64,000 bases of DNA from a virus: IMG/VR virus record IMGVR_UViG_3300030419_005344, positions 1 to 64,000 of that record; one strand, given 5' to 3'. The notes under the pieces are model-generated. The model was not told where the DNA came from, did no database searches, and saw only the letters and a program-made list of their open reading frames with translations. Shown piece by piece: positions 53,289 through 60,779 of the stretch (the first letter of the stretch is position 1; the number at the start of each line of letters is the position of its first letter). The translations under genes were made by a program, and so were the position numbers.

Positions 53289-54007
53289 TATAACTGTCCA
53301 CCATTAATGTCTAACACACATCCTGTTATATACGAAGCAGCATCTGAACATAAAAACAACACTGGCAAAGACTGATCACGCGGTTCGGCCAATCTTCTCA
53401 GGGGAATATTGGCGGACAATTTTTGAATTTCTTTCTTTGTCATCGACTCTTTTAGCATATCTGTCTCAGTTTGACTAGGACAGGTGGCATTTATATTAAT
53501 ACCATATGGCGAGGACTCCTGTGATAGCTGCCTTGTAAGACCAAGGATTGCAGCTTTGCTAGCTGTATAATGTGCTCCACTTACAATACTTTTGTTTCGA
53601 CCTGCTATAGATGAAACATTTACAATCTTACCAAAATTATTTGTTTTCATTTTCTTAATAGCTAATTTACAGGTAATATAAAAAGATCTCAAATTAACTG
53701 ATAAAACTTCGTCCCACTCCTCTACATCAATATCTTCTACCTTTTTACAAAAGTTAATTGCTGCTACATTAACAAGAAAATCAAGTCTTTCTATTTTTGA
53801 AAAAGCCTTTTTTATTTCCTCGGCGTTTTGTATGTTACATTGTAGGTGATTTGCTTTTAATATTTTTTTGCATTGAGATTTAGATCTGGATATATAGTAT
53901 ACATTGGCTCCAGAGTCTAGAAAGTCTTCTACGATCCTTCGACCAATGCCTCGGGAACCGCCGACAACTAAAACAGTTTTATTTGTAAAATTGAATTTAA
54001 TGTTCAT
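53288..54007 (-). CDS. Short-chain dehydrogenase/reductase
   Basis: About 239 residues from the ATG at 54007; earlier frames lie in the cupin gene. Classical SDR: NKTVLVVGGSRGIGRRIVED, DFLVNVAAINFCKKVED, KIVNVSSIAGRNKS, active-site pair GAHYTASKAAILGLTRQ, and the C-terminal LCSDAASYITGCVLDINGGQ. It probably reduces or oxidises a sugar or keto intermediate. Three SDRs in the island (this one and those at 57731 and 58462) point to several redox steps. It overlaps the upstream cupin gene by 11 bases. Confidence 0.82.
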   Translation of the reverse strand: MNIKFNFTNKTVLVVGGSRGIGRRIVEDFLDSGANVYYISRSKSQCKKILKANHLQCNIQNAEEIKKAFSKIERLDFLVNVAAINFCKKVEDIDVEEWDEVLSVNLRSFYITCKLAIKKMKTNNFGKIVNVSSIAGRNKSIVSGAHYTASKAAILGLTRQLSQESSPYGININATCPSQTETDMLKESMTKKEIQKLSANIPLRRLAEPRDQSLPVLFLCSDAASYITGCVLDINGGQL

Positions 54008-54440
54008 TCTGCTCAATATCAGGGTAGACATGATTAACATCAGGTCGCGTAATAGCATACCTAACACCCGGATTAGTACCAACACATTTAATATGGTGCG
54101 GTACGCCCTTTGGCACTACAATAATATCATGTTTTTTAACTCTCTGAGTGCCTTGACCTTCGATCCACCACTCCCATTCTCCTGCTAGTATAACCCAGTT
54201 TTCGTCTGCATCAGGATGAAAATGTTTTCTGTTTCCCTCACCGGGCTGTTGTTGTATTACAACTCCTCCAAACAATTCGTTATAAGCTATTCTTACAGCC
54301 CAAGAGCCCATACCTAGTTCATCTCTTAGGTCTTCAAGGTTTATGGTTGTGATATTTTCAAATTGGTGGAAAGAACAAAGAGAGTCAGAATTTAGACCAT
54401 CTTCTTTCAAAACATTTTTTACATCATCATCGTTCTTCAT
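53997..54440 (-). CDS. Cupin-domain protein
   Basis: About 147 residues from the ATG at 54440 (MKNDDDVKNVLKEDGLNS). A longer TTG frame lies inside the upstream gene. The cupin core is visible in HFHPDADENWVILAGEWEWW (metal-binding HxH and E) and GVPHHIKCVG, with a histidine further on. Cupins in sugar clusters act as epimerases, isomerases or metal-dependent oxygenases; the reaction here is unknown. A TTGACT/TATACT promoter-like pair sits six bases before the ATG, so the transcript could be leaderless, but a weak AGGA lies about 13 bases upstream. Confidence 0.72.
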   Translation of the reverse strand: MKNDDDVKNVLKEDGLNSDSLCSFHQFENITTINLEDLRDELGMGSWAVRIAYNELFGGVVIQQQPGEGNRKHFHPDADENWVILAGEWEWWIEGQGTQRVKKHDIIVVPKGVPHHIKCVGTNPGVRYAITRPDVNHVYPDIEQNEH

Positions 54441-54442
54441 AT

Positions 54443-55420
54443 TTAAAGTATATCCTGTTTTTCTAACAAAGTCAAGGTATTTTCCCAATTTTTAAATTGT
54501 ACTGCCTTATCATCTATATAACAAACAGCCCGAGGCTTCTCGGCTGTTACTTTACTAATGTATTGTGATAAATTATGTTTATCAAGCCACTCCCAAATTA
54601 ATTGGACACCAGTCTTTCCATTAACAAGGCCTCGGTCACCGCGTGCTTTACAGGTATAAATTATGATTGTATATTGCTTTGCCAACATCTTGAGTGCTTC
54701 CTCGGCGCCATCCACCGGCTCATCATATATTGTACCATCATGATATCCCTTGGAACATTTATGGATAACTCCATCAAAATCTATTCCCATATTTACAAGT
54801 TCATCCGGATAACTATGTTTGCGTACCTTGCCGCCTCTCCAGTTAAGTTTTTCTAATTCTTCCGGTGTGTTTTTTCCAATTGGAGGACAAACATGGCCTG
54901 AACCATGTGTTAATTGATATGTTAATAATAACGTAAGTACTTCTGACGTATGGTAATAATCTGCCCCTAGGACCACTTGTGTAAGATTGTTAACATTTTC
55001 CACAATTGGAATTGATGTTATCATAGCGACTTCCATTCCATGATCATTACCCCACTGTAGCGCCCTAATAATATCGCGAGACTTACCAGAAGATGAGATA
55101 CCAAGAACAAGTGATTTTTTCATTTGCGTTTTGGTTCTTGCAGATGTGCGACTGGATAACCAACTTACCATCCACTGATCAAAACCAACGTCGTTAATCA
55201 AAGATGTAGCTACAACTCCGCTACCGGGACACATGGCATTCTTATTGCCATTTGATAACCTCGTAATATCTACTGCTGCATGATCAGCAACAGCGAGATT
55301 GCCTCCGTGCCCAAGCACATAAATTTCATTACACCGATTAAATTTTTCTTGCAGTTCTTTCCAAGAATCGGTGTTTACAGTATTGACAAATTTTTCACCT
55401 ATATTTTCAAAATTTAACAT
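54443..55420 (-). CDS. SIS-domain/HAD-domain fusion protein
   Basis: About 325 residues from the ATG at 55420, which has GAGGT just upstream. The N-terminal half (residues about 30-185) is a SIS sugar-phosphate domain like phosphoheptose isomerase GmhA: IYVLGHGGNLAVADHAAVD, then DVGFDQWMVSWLSS and LGISSSGKSRDIIRAL. The C-terminal half (from about 205) is a HAD-like domain with MGIDFDGVIHKCSKGYHDG and the late acidic motif VCYIDDKAVQF. The fusion could isomerise and dephosphorylate a sugar phosphate that feeds the sialic-acid-like pathway. Both activities are inferred from the motifs. Confidence 0.75.
   Translation of the reverse strand: MLNFENIGEKFVNTVNTDSWKELQEKFNRCNEIYVLGHGGNLAVADHAAVDITRLSNGNKNAMCPGSGVVATSLINDVGFDQWMVSWLSSRTSARTKTQMKKSLVLGISSSGKSRDIIRALQWGNDHGMEVAMITSIPIVENVNNLTQVVLGADYYHTSEVLTLLLTYQLTHGSGHVCPPIGKNTPEELEKLNWRGGKVRKHSYPDELVNMGIDFDGVIHKCSKGYHDGTIYDEPVDGAEEALKMLAKQYTIIIYTCKARGDRGLVNGKTGVQLIWEWLDKHNLSQYISKVTAEKPRAVCYIDDKAVQFKNWENTLTLLEKQDIL
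54447..54475 (-). promoter_or_regulatory. Possible promoter giving leaderless cupin mRNA
   Basis: Minus-strand TTGACT (54475-54470) and TATACT (54452-54447) are separated by 17 bases. Only six bases separate the -10 from the cupin ATG. Each box has one mismatch. It lies in the 3' end of the SIS-HAD gene, so coding chance is possible. Confidence 0.35.
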
Positions 55421-55428
55421 CCAACACC

Positions 55429-56109
55429 TCAAACAATATATCGGGCTGACCAAAGTTGTTCAGCTAATTCTATGTCATGAATATCATCAATATCAATTGA
55501 CCTTTCTCTTGGTATTAATATACCTTTAACGTTACCTTTGAAAAAGTTTTTATTTTGCAACAACTTATTCCACTTAGCCATATGAAAACCACCACTTGGC
55601 TTATAATACTTTTTAATAAATTTACTGTTAGTAAGACCAGCCTCTAAGTTATCAAATACTGGCATAACCCAGCCTTCTTTCATGACACACGCTAGCTGTA
55701 TAGTTTCCGGAATTTCAGTCATGCTTAAAACAGAGTCTACATCCTCATTGAGAGCGTCTACTCCTTTTTGTATATCTTTGGATGATATGAACGGACAAGT
55801 TGGGAGAAAGTAAGCAAAAATATCATATTGTTCGTCTGTGTTCTCCATCAGATTTAACATGGCGTTCAGGGCTGTTGCTTTAACCGTTGCGTGCTCTTGT
55901 GGCCTATGGTGCCTCTCAACGTTTAAATCTTGCACAGCACTAAAAATTTTATCACTATCAGTAGATATAAGAACCTTATCAAAACACCCAGAATTAACAA
56001 CTGCTTCTGTGGTCCACCTGATTAAAGGTTTTTCTCCGAGTGGATAAATATTCTTGTCTTTAAGCCTAGTAGAGCCGCCGCGAGCAGGGATCACTGCCAG
56101 TCTTTTCAT
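55429..56109 (-). CDS. neuA: CMP-sialic-acid-type synthetase (NeuA-like), copy 2
   Basis: A 226-residue cytidylyltransferase. The nucleotide loop LAVIPARGGSTRLKDKNIYP is close to textbook, followed by KVLISTDSDKIFSAVQD, FLPTCPFISSKDIQKGVDAL and the Mg2+-binding ERSIDIDDIHDIELAEQLW. It should activate a nonulosonic acid (sialic, legionaminic or pseudaminic type) as CMP-sugar. It lies in the same operon as the NeuB-type synthase and near the GT29-like transferase. GGAG ribosome site with an ATGA overlap. The exact sugar is not readable. Confidence 0.9.
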   Translation of the reverse strand: MKRLAVIPARGGSTRLKDKNIYPLGEKPLIRWTTEAVVNSGCFDKVLISTDSDKIFSAVQDLNVERHHRPQEHATVKATALNAMLNLMENTDEQYDIFAYFLPTCPFISSKDIQKGVDALNEDVDSVLSMTEIPETIQLACVMKEGWVMPVFDNLEAGLTNSKFIKKYYKPSGGFHMAKWNKLLQNKNFFKGNVKGILIPRERSIDIDDIHDIELAEQLWSARYIV

Positions 56110-57074
56110 TTCTTACTCCTAGTGAGGTATGGTGAGCCGCTAGAAATATCATCCATCATTTGTTCTAGCTCACGAAAATCATTGTCTGGTAATTGCTGCA
56201 ATGGCATTCTTTCCTGCCTACTCATAACTCCCATAACATCCATGGCAGATTTGATGCCAAGATGCCAACCAAACTTATCTTTAATTGTGTTAAAGGGCAA
56301 TTCTACTTTTTCTATGATATGATTACATTTTTCAGAATCACCATTTTTCCAAGCCTCATAAAAATCAACCTCAATAGATGGATTAAAGCCTCCAGTCCCT
56401 GATAGCCAACTGTGAACATGAGGAGTAAACTTCATCCATTGTTTCATGCCATATCCAGATGTAATAACAGCTAATCGATCACATAGTTTTCTTGAAACCT
56501 TATCTGTGTACTCATCCTTTTTAGCATCTTCTTTAATGGCAATCACATTATCTAGATCCGCAATTTTGTCTAAGAGTTCCAAAGACCAATCAATGCGTGG
56601 TGGCTGACCGGGGATGCCATTGTTAAGAGGCATTTCGTGAATTAAGATTCCAACGTTACAGTTTTCTGAAACTTCTTTGTAGTGATTATAAACTTGCTCT
56701 TCAAAATATACTTTCTCTCTAAATATCAGAGAAATAACGTCTGCACCAATCATTTCAGCGTGCTTGGCAAAATCAATAGATGTTTGCGTCGAGCAATGAA
56801 GCGGATCTGCCACAATTACAACACAATCGTCATCGTTATAGCTTTTCACAGTTCGGGTAACTACCTCATTCAATTGCATAATTTCAATGTCAGATAGGAT
56901 ACTAAATCTACTATTGTAGCCCATCACATAAAATACTTTTGCTCCACCCTCATATAAAAATTTAGTATACTGTTCAACAGCGGGCCAATCAACATGAGTG
57001 CCGTTCTCTGTAAAAGGAGTTATGATGGCAAATGCAGGTCCTTTTATTTTTTCTCTTATTTTATCTAAATTCAC
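56106..57074 (-). CDS. DapA/N-acetylneuraminate lyase-family protein, diverged
   Basis: A 322-residue protein of the class I aldolase TIM-barrel family, from a GTG start in a GTGA overlap with an AGAGGTGA site. The Schiff-base lysine is in DNVIAIKEDAKKDEYTDKVS (K181). Two normally conserved features are missing. The catalytic Tyr of the Y-N-x-P motif is replaced by His (LIHEMPLN, H146), and the usual GTTGE substrate loop reads GYNSRFSILSDIE. It may have a different substrate from DHDPS or sialic acid lyase. Context (NeuB, NeuA, SDRs) suggests a role in nine-carbon sugar chemistry. Confidence 0.75.
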   Translation of the reverse strand: MNLDKIREKIKGPAFAIITPFTENGTHVDWPAVEQYTKFLYEGGAKVFYVMGYNSRFSILSDIEIMQLNEVVTRTVKSYNDDDCVVIVADPLHCSTQTSIDFAKHAEMIGADVISLIFREKVYFEEQVYNHYKEVSENCNVGILIHEMPLNNGIPGQPPRIDWSLELLDKIADLDNVIAIKEDAKKDEYTDKVSRKLCDRLAVITSGYGMKQWMKFTPHVHSWLSGTGGFNPSIEVDFYEAWKNGDSEKCNHIIEKVELPFNTIKDKFGWHLGIKSAMDVMGVMSRQERMPLQQLPDNDFRELEQMMDDISSGSPYLTRSKK

Positions 57075-57379
57075 TTCTCACCTCTAAAAAAGTCTTCTGA
57101 GTTAATTGCTTTATCGCATATTAGCAAATCATAGTGTGGCTTTTCTCCCACACTTAAACCATGGTATTTACAACCCCATGACTTCAATTGATTTTCTGTT
57201 ACCTCTCTCCAATCAATGCCGCTTTGTGCGCCGCGAGCAGTATAATAGGTAATTTTATTACCTTCATCATATAATTTATTAATTTGTTCAATTCTGTTAA
57301 GATCAGGAACAGCATCAGGATACTTACGATCGCCCTTATAAAAACAGATTGTTTCATCCATATCGACATATATAATCAT
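57071..57379 (-). CDS. Small HAD-superfamily phosphatase
   Basis: A 102-residue HAD-like protein. The nucleophile motif is IIYVDMDETICFYKGDRKY, followed by ITYYTARGAQSGIDWREVTE and the C-terminal acidic motif PHYDLLICDKAINSEDFF. Such small HADs occur in capsule and nonulosonate clusters and probably dephosphorylate a sugar phosphate. Size is well below most HADs but the core motifs are all present. It starts in a TAATG overlap and ends in the GTGA overlap with the DapA-like gene. Confidence 0.78.
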   Translation of the reverse strand: MIIYVDMDETICFYKGDRKYPDAVPDLNRIEQINKLYDEGNKITYYTARGAQSGIDWREVTENQLKSWGCKYHGLSVGEKPHYDLLICDKAINSEDFFRGEK

Positions 57380-57729
57380 TAATCACCCTTCTTTATTCTG
57401 TAGCTATCAGAATCAAAATGTTGTGTTGAAAACTCAAATAACTCTGTATCTTCTAGGGCGTACATTTGATGCCGCAGGCCTCGATAAACATGAAATCTGT
57501 CTCCGGGTCCTAATTCTATTTCGTTAGCGTTATTTAAGTTATCTTCATCTGAATATTTTACTAGCATCCTACCAGATTGAATGTAAAATACTTCGTCCTT
57601 TAAAATGTGATAGTGCCATGAACAACGCTTACCTTTAACAAAGTAAAGCAATTTTCCACAATACTCTTCACAATTAACAATCCATTTTTCAAATCCCCAT
57701 CCTTTAGGGACAAAATTAATATTTTCCAT
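57379..57729 (-). CDS. Cupin-type sugar-phosphate isomerase-like protein
   Basis: About 116 residues from the ATG at 57729, immediately after the upstream stop; the longer frame has no good start. Cupin features: RCSWHYHILKDEVFYIQSGR (metal ligands HxH and E) and GPGDRFHVYRGLRHQMYALE, with a late H in FSTQHFDSDSYRI. It resembles small mannose-6-phosphate isomerase-like cupins found with NeuB and NeuA genes. AAGG ribosome site. Reaction inferred only. Confidence 0.72.
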   Translation of the reverse strand: MENINFVPKGWGFEKWIVNCEEYCGKLLYFVKGKRCSWHYHILKDEVFYIQSGRMLVKYSDEDNLNNANEIELGPGDRFHVYRGLRHQMYALEDTELFEFSTQHFDSDSYRIKKGD

Positions 57730-57730
57730 T

Positions 57731-58465
57731 TTATAAACCTTTGATTGACCAGCCACCATCTACTAATAGTGATTGCCCAGTGATATAAGAAGAGGCAGGA
57801 GACGCTAAAAATAACGTTGGCCCAATAAGATCAGAGGGAGTACCCCACTTGTTCAGTACAGTTCTACGAGCGCGAGCGTCCCTCTTGTCTAGATTAGTCC
57901 AGCTTTCACCCGTCATTTTTGTTTTAATGTATCCGGGTGCTATGGCATTGACTCTAATTTTCTTTGAACCCAGATCTAATGACATAGATCGAGTTAATCC
58001 TGCCAGAGCAGTCTTGGAAGCTACATATGCTGGGTTATTAGGGAACGCTAGGGAGGCGTTTAAACTTGTTATATTGATAACGCTTGGCGTTGAGGACTTT
58101 TCCAAGAGTGGCACTAATTTGGTTGTTAACTTAAATGGAACATCAATATTCACAGCGAATGTCTTGTGCCAAGATTCAAAGCAATATGAACCTTCTTGTG
58201 GTATAGTTATGCCGGCACAATTTAATAACACGTCTAGTTTTCCGTGAGTTTTTTCTACAAAATCATATATGGTTTTTAAAGATTTCAAATCAGTTAAATC
58301 TAAACTAAACCGGTGCGACAAAGCGTATTCATTTTCTGGAAATGATATGTCGGCGCCAATCACAATCGCCCCCGATTGGGAAAGCGCGTTGGCCAACTCA
58401 TAACCTATACCTCTTCCCGCGCCTGTTACAAGGCATATTTTGTTCTCAACAGAAAATATACTCAC
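57731..58465 (-). CDS. Short-chain dehydrogenase/reductase
   Basis: A 244-residue classical SDR from a GTG start in a GTGA overlap. Motifs: ICLVTGAGRGIGYELANALS, DVLLNCAGITIPQEG, SVINITSLNASLAFPNNPAY with the active-site pair PAYVASKTALAGLTRSMS, and the ending SSYITGQSLLVDGGW. It is paralogous to the SDRs at 53288 and 58462. Probably acts on a sugar or keto-acid intermediate of the nonulosonate pathway (inference from position). Confidence 0.82.
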   Translation of the reverse strand: MSIFSVENKICLVTGAGRGIGYELANALSQSGAIVIGADISFPENEYALSHRFSLDLTDLKSLKTIYDFVEKTHGKLDVLLNCAGITIPQEGSYCFESWHKTFAVNIDVPFKLTTKLVPLLEKSSTPSVINITSLNASLAFPNNPAYVASKTALAGLTRSMSLDLGSKKIRVNAIAPGYIKTKMTGESWTNLDKRDARARRTVLNKWGTPSDLIGPTLFLASPASSYITGQSLLVDGGWSIKGL

Positions 58466-59151
58466 TGCACAAACATCCTATTTAGTCTTACCTCTTCAGC
58501 TATCATATTACCATCATATTTTATGGTGTTAACAATATAATCAGAAATTTCATCTGGCTCCATAAAGGTATCGTAGTCTTGACCTTGCACCAGTTCTCCC
58601 ATTTTTGTCTTTATGGATCCCGGTGAAAAACTGTAAACTCTTATCCCATGTTCTTTTAGTTCTGAATATGCAGATCTGGTAAGACCTAATAACGCGTGTT
58701 TAGAGGCGCAGTAAACAGAAGTGTTAGCAAAACCAGCATATGCAGATGAAGACGCGATATTAACAATCCTGCCCCATTGCTTATTTTTCATATGTGGGAT
58801 AACACTTTTCATCATCACAAACGGGGCACGAACATTAACATTGAACGTTTCATTAAAAGTCTCCTCTGTTGTGTCTTCTATTTTCGATACTGGAAAGACG
58901 CCGGCGCAGTTAATTAAAATATCTGGCTTGACCTCTTCCGCCAGTCTTTTTATATCGGACGTGTTTTGAAGATCTAAACATTTAGATCCTAAACAAGATT
59001 TATTTGATTGTTCTATTTGCTTTAAAATGTTTGCATTACGCCCAGTTATAAAGACTTTAACACCGGAAGCAGTCAACTTGTTGATTATTGAACGACCAAG
59101 GCCGCCGGTGGCACCAGTAACTAATGCTACCTTATTATTTAGTGCTGTCAT
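58462..59151 (-). CDS. Short-chain dehydrogenase/reductase next to neuB
   Basis: About 229 residues from the ATG at 59151. The longer frame lies inside neuB, and the 17-base overlap with neuB is retained. Motifs: NKVALVTGATGGLGRSIINK, DILINCAGVFPVSKIED, RIVNIASSSAYAGFANTSVY with the active-site pair SVYCASKHALLGLTRSAYSE, and RVYSFSPGSIKTKMGEL. SDRs next to NeuB occur in legionaminic and related pathways as the PtmA-type reductase. The precise reaction is not known. No clear ribosome site, so translation may depend on coupling to neuB. Confidence 0.8.
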   Translation of the reverse strand: MTALNNKVALVTGATGGLGRSIINKLTASGVKVFITGRNANILKQIEQSNKSCLGSKCLDLQNTSDIKRLAEEVKPDILINCAGVFPVSKIEDTTEETFNETFNVNVRAPFVMMKSVIPHMKNKQWGRIVNIASSSAYAGFANTSVYCASKHALLGLTRSAYSELKEHGIRVYSFSPGSIKTKMGELVQGQDYDTFMEPDEISDYIVNTIKYDGNMIAEEVRLNRMFVQ

Positions 59152-59998
59152 TGTAGTTTTGGAACCAATAAGGTGTAGACAGTTTTTCACGGGCGGGCAT
59201 CTCAGAGTCATAGATTCTCTTAACACCATCCCCAAGGGCAGCGGATATGGTTCTAATGTCTCGGACCAACATGTTTAATCCAGATAGGCCCAAAGATGCT
59301 GATTGGTCGGAACCGTACATTGAGCGATCAACTGTGATATGGCGCTCAATACTAGTAGCACCGAGGGCGGTGGCTGCTAAAGAAATTTGCACCCCTCTCT
59401 CATGACCGCTGTAACCAACTTTTACTCCATATCTTTCGCGTAGTGTAGCCATAACATTTAGGTTTGCCTCTTCATTGTTCATTGGGTACGAAGAGTTACA
59501 ATGCATCAATTCAAAGGGGCAATCATGTGATCTAAAAATCTGTACTGCCGCATCAATTTCTTCTAAAGTACTCATACCAGTTGAAATAAACGTGTATTTT
59601 CCTTCCTCAGCAATCTTGTGTAGAAGCGGAGTAACTCTAAGCATTGGCGAAGCAACCTTATTATATTTATGATTATACTGTCTCATAAATTCTTGACTCT
59701 CAAGATCCCAACAAGATACAAACCATTCGATTCCTACTTCTTTACAGTGTGAATCAATTTCATCATACTCTTCTTTAGAGAATTCAAGACCTAATTTTTG
59801 TTCTCGATTAGTTTTACCAAAAGGACTCTCTCTAGGTCTATCTAGATCCTCTGGAGTGTAGACAAGTTCCACACTTCTCTTTTGAAATTTAACGGCATCG
59901 CAGCCAGCAGACTTTGCCTCGTCAATTAATCTTTTCGCTAATTCAATGCTTCCGTTATGATTGATGCCTATTTCGGCAATCACTAAAACATCACTCAT
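59135..59998 (-). CDS. neuB: NeuB-type nonulosonic acid synthase, catalytic domain only
   Basis: A 287-residue synthase that condenses phosphoenolpyruvate with an N-acyl amino sugar to give a nonulosonic acid. TIM-barrel signatures: VIAEIGINHNGSIELAKRLI, CDAVKFQKRSVEL, FISTGMSTLEEIDAAVQIF, ELMHCNSSYPMNNEEANLNV, VGYSGHERGVQISLAATALG and ERHITVDRSMYGSDQSASL. NeuB enzymes normally continue with an antifreeze-like SAF domain to about 340-350 residues; here the frame stops after the barrel. That domain helps close the active site in characterised enzymes, so activity may depend on a partner. Strong GAGGT ribosome site and the best promoter in the window just upstream. Confidence 0.9.
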   Translation of the reverse strand: MSDVLVIAEIGINHNGSIELAKRLIDEAKSAGCDAVKFQKRSVELVYTPEDLDRPRESPFGKTNREQKLGLEFSKEEYDEIDSHCKEVGIEWFVSCWDLESQEFMRQYNHKYNKVASPMLRVTPLLHKIAEEGKYTFISTGMSTLEEIDAAVQIFRSHDCPFELMHCNSSYPMNNEEANLNVMATLRERYGVKVGYSGHERGVQISLAATALGATSIERHITVDRSMYGSDQSASLGLSGLNMLVRDIRTISAALGDGVKRIYDSEMPAREKLSTPYWFQNYNDSTK

Positions 59999-60021
59999 TT
60001 TAACCTCTTTGTGCTATTTGT

Positions 60022-60040
60022 GAGCAAATTTAAATTGCTC
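60022..60040 (-). promoter_or_regulatory. Inverted repeat in neuB 5' leader
   Basis: GAGCAA (60022-60027) and TTGCTC (60035-60040) form a six-base-pair stem with a seven-base loop, a few bases after the predicted start of the neuB transcript. It could be a 5' mRNA-stabilising hairpin or an operator. It has no T-run and therefore does not look like a terminator. Confidence 0.45.
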
Positions 60041-60054
60041 TTTGTTATACTACT

Positions 60055-60083
60055 ATTATAGCACCAAAAGTAAGCCTTGTCAA
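60055..60083 (-). promoter_or_regulatory. Perfect sigma70 consensus promoter for the neuB operon
   Basis: Minus-strand TTGACA (60083-60078) and TATAAT (60060-60055) are both exact consensus and separated by exactly 17 bases. The element is intergenic, between the GT29-like gene and neuB. Predicted start near 60048, giving a leader of about 50 bases containing an inverted repeat and a good ribosome site. It implies strong expression by unmodified host RNA polymerase. Confidence 0.82.
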
Positions 60084-60084
60084 A

Positions 60085-60729
60085 TCATATTTTTGAATTT
60101 ATTACGTTTAATAATTTACTTGTCATTAATCTAGATATTAGCTTTTGTTCTTCAGTAGCATTGTGACATGGACTACATTCTTTTGGTCTGTCTTGGTAAT
60201 AATGAGTCCTTGGCACAGGTTCCAAATCAAAACCAAAAAGATTAGGTTGAATACCGGCTTTTACACTTAAGAGCACCGCAATGGTTCCTACTTGTAAATT
60301 TTGTGTTGAATTATATAAAAAGTATTTTTTCAATTCTGGAATGGAATTATATTCGAACAAATACAAATCGTTACTGTTGTGCGTATTGGAGCGTCTGTTA
60401 AGCCACGGCCCAAGATCCGGTGCTGTATATAAGATTTTGCTGTCTCTTAGGTCTCTAACAAAATTTGGAGGTGAATTAGAATACCCCATTTTCTTTATAT
60501 CATTATTGTTAAAGACGTGATTGTTCACCACTCTCAAGGTTGTTTTACCACCAACATCCTGTTCATACCCATCTGTAGGGGAACGATTAAACCTAATCAC
60601 TTCGTCATGCGAATCAATCAAATTTCCCAGTTTAGAATTTAATAAATTACCGCTAGCGCCTACAATAGCCACTTTTCCTTGTAGAGATAAAAGCGGGGAG
60701 ACGTAGGGAATTTTATAATTAGTCTTCAT
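60085..60729 (-). CDS. Sialyltransferase, GT29 (eukaryotic-type sialylmotifs)
   Basis: A 214-residue protein carrying all four sialylmotifs of family GT29. Motif L spans residues 20-68 ([20 protein letters not shown], then [20 protein letters not shown] and GGKTT). Motif S spans 145-168 ([15 protein letters not shown] to LFGFD). Motif III is THYYQD (H176). Motif VS is HNATEE (H189, E194), the catalytic H-x4-E. Motif L reads closely to animal ST6Gal/ST3Gal sequences. The two cysteines that form the structural disulphide in animal enzymes are replaced (V20 and G159), and there is no membrane anchor, consistent with a cytoplasmic enzyme. It would transfer a CMP-activated nonulosonic acid to a glycan. 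Family match is strong by eye; donor and acceptor are unknown. Confidence 0.85.
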   Translation of the reverse strand: MKTNYKIPYVSPLLSLQGKVAIVGASGNLLNSKLGNLIDSHDEVIRFNRSPTDGYEQDVGGKTTLRVVNNHVFNNNDIKKMGYSNSPPNFVRDLRDSKILYTAPDLGPWLNRRSNTHNSNDLYLFEYNSIPELKKYFLYNSTQNLQVGTIAVLLSVKAGIQPNLFGFDLEPVPRTHYYQDRPKECSPCHNATEEQKLISRLMTSKLLNVINSKI

Positions 60730-60779
60730 GCGTTTTGCATTCCTTTATTAGCTTTTAGTTTTGTAACTTGAAAATATTT

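Noticed and set aside
55425-55470. Promoter-like pair (TGAACA, 16 bases, TATATT) upstream of the SIS-HAD gene
   Set aside because: The -35 matches only four of six and the element lies in coding DNA. Not distinguishable from background.
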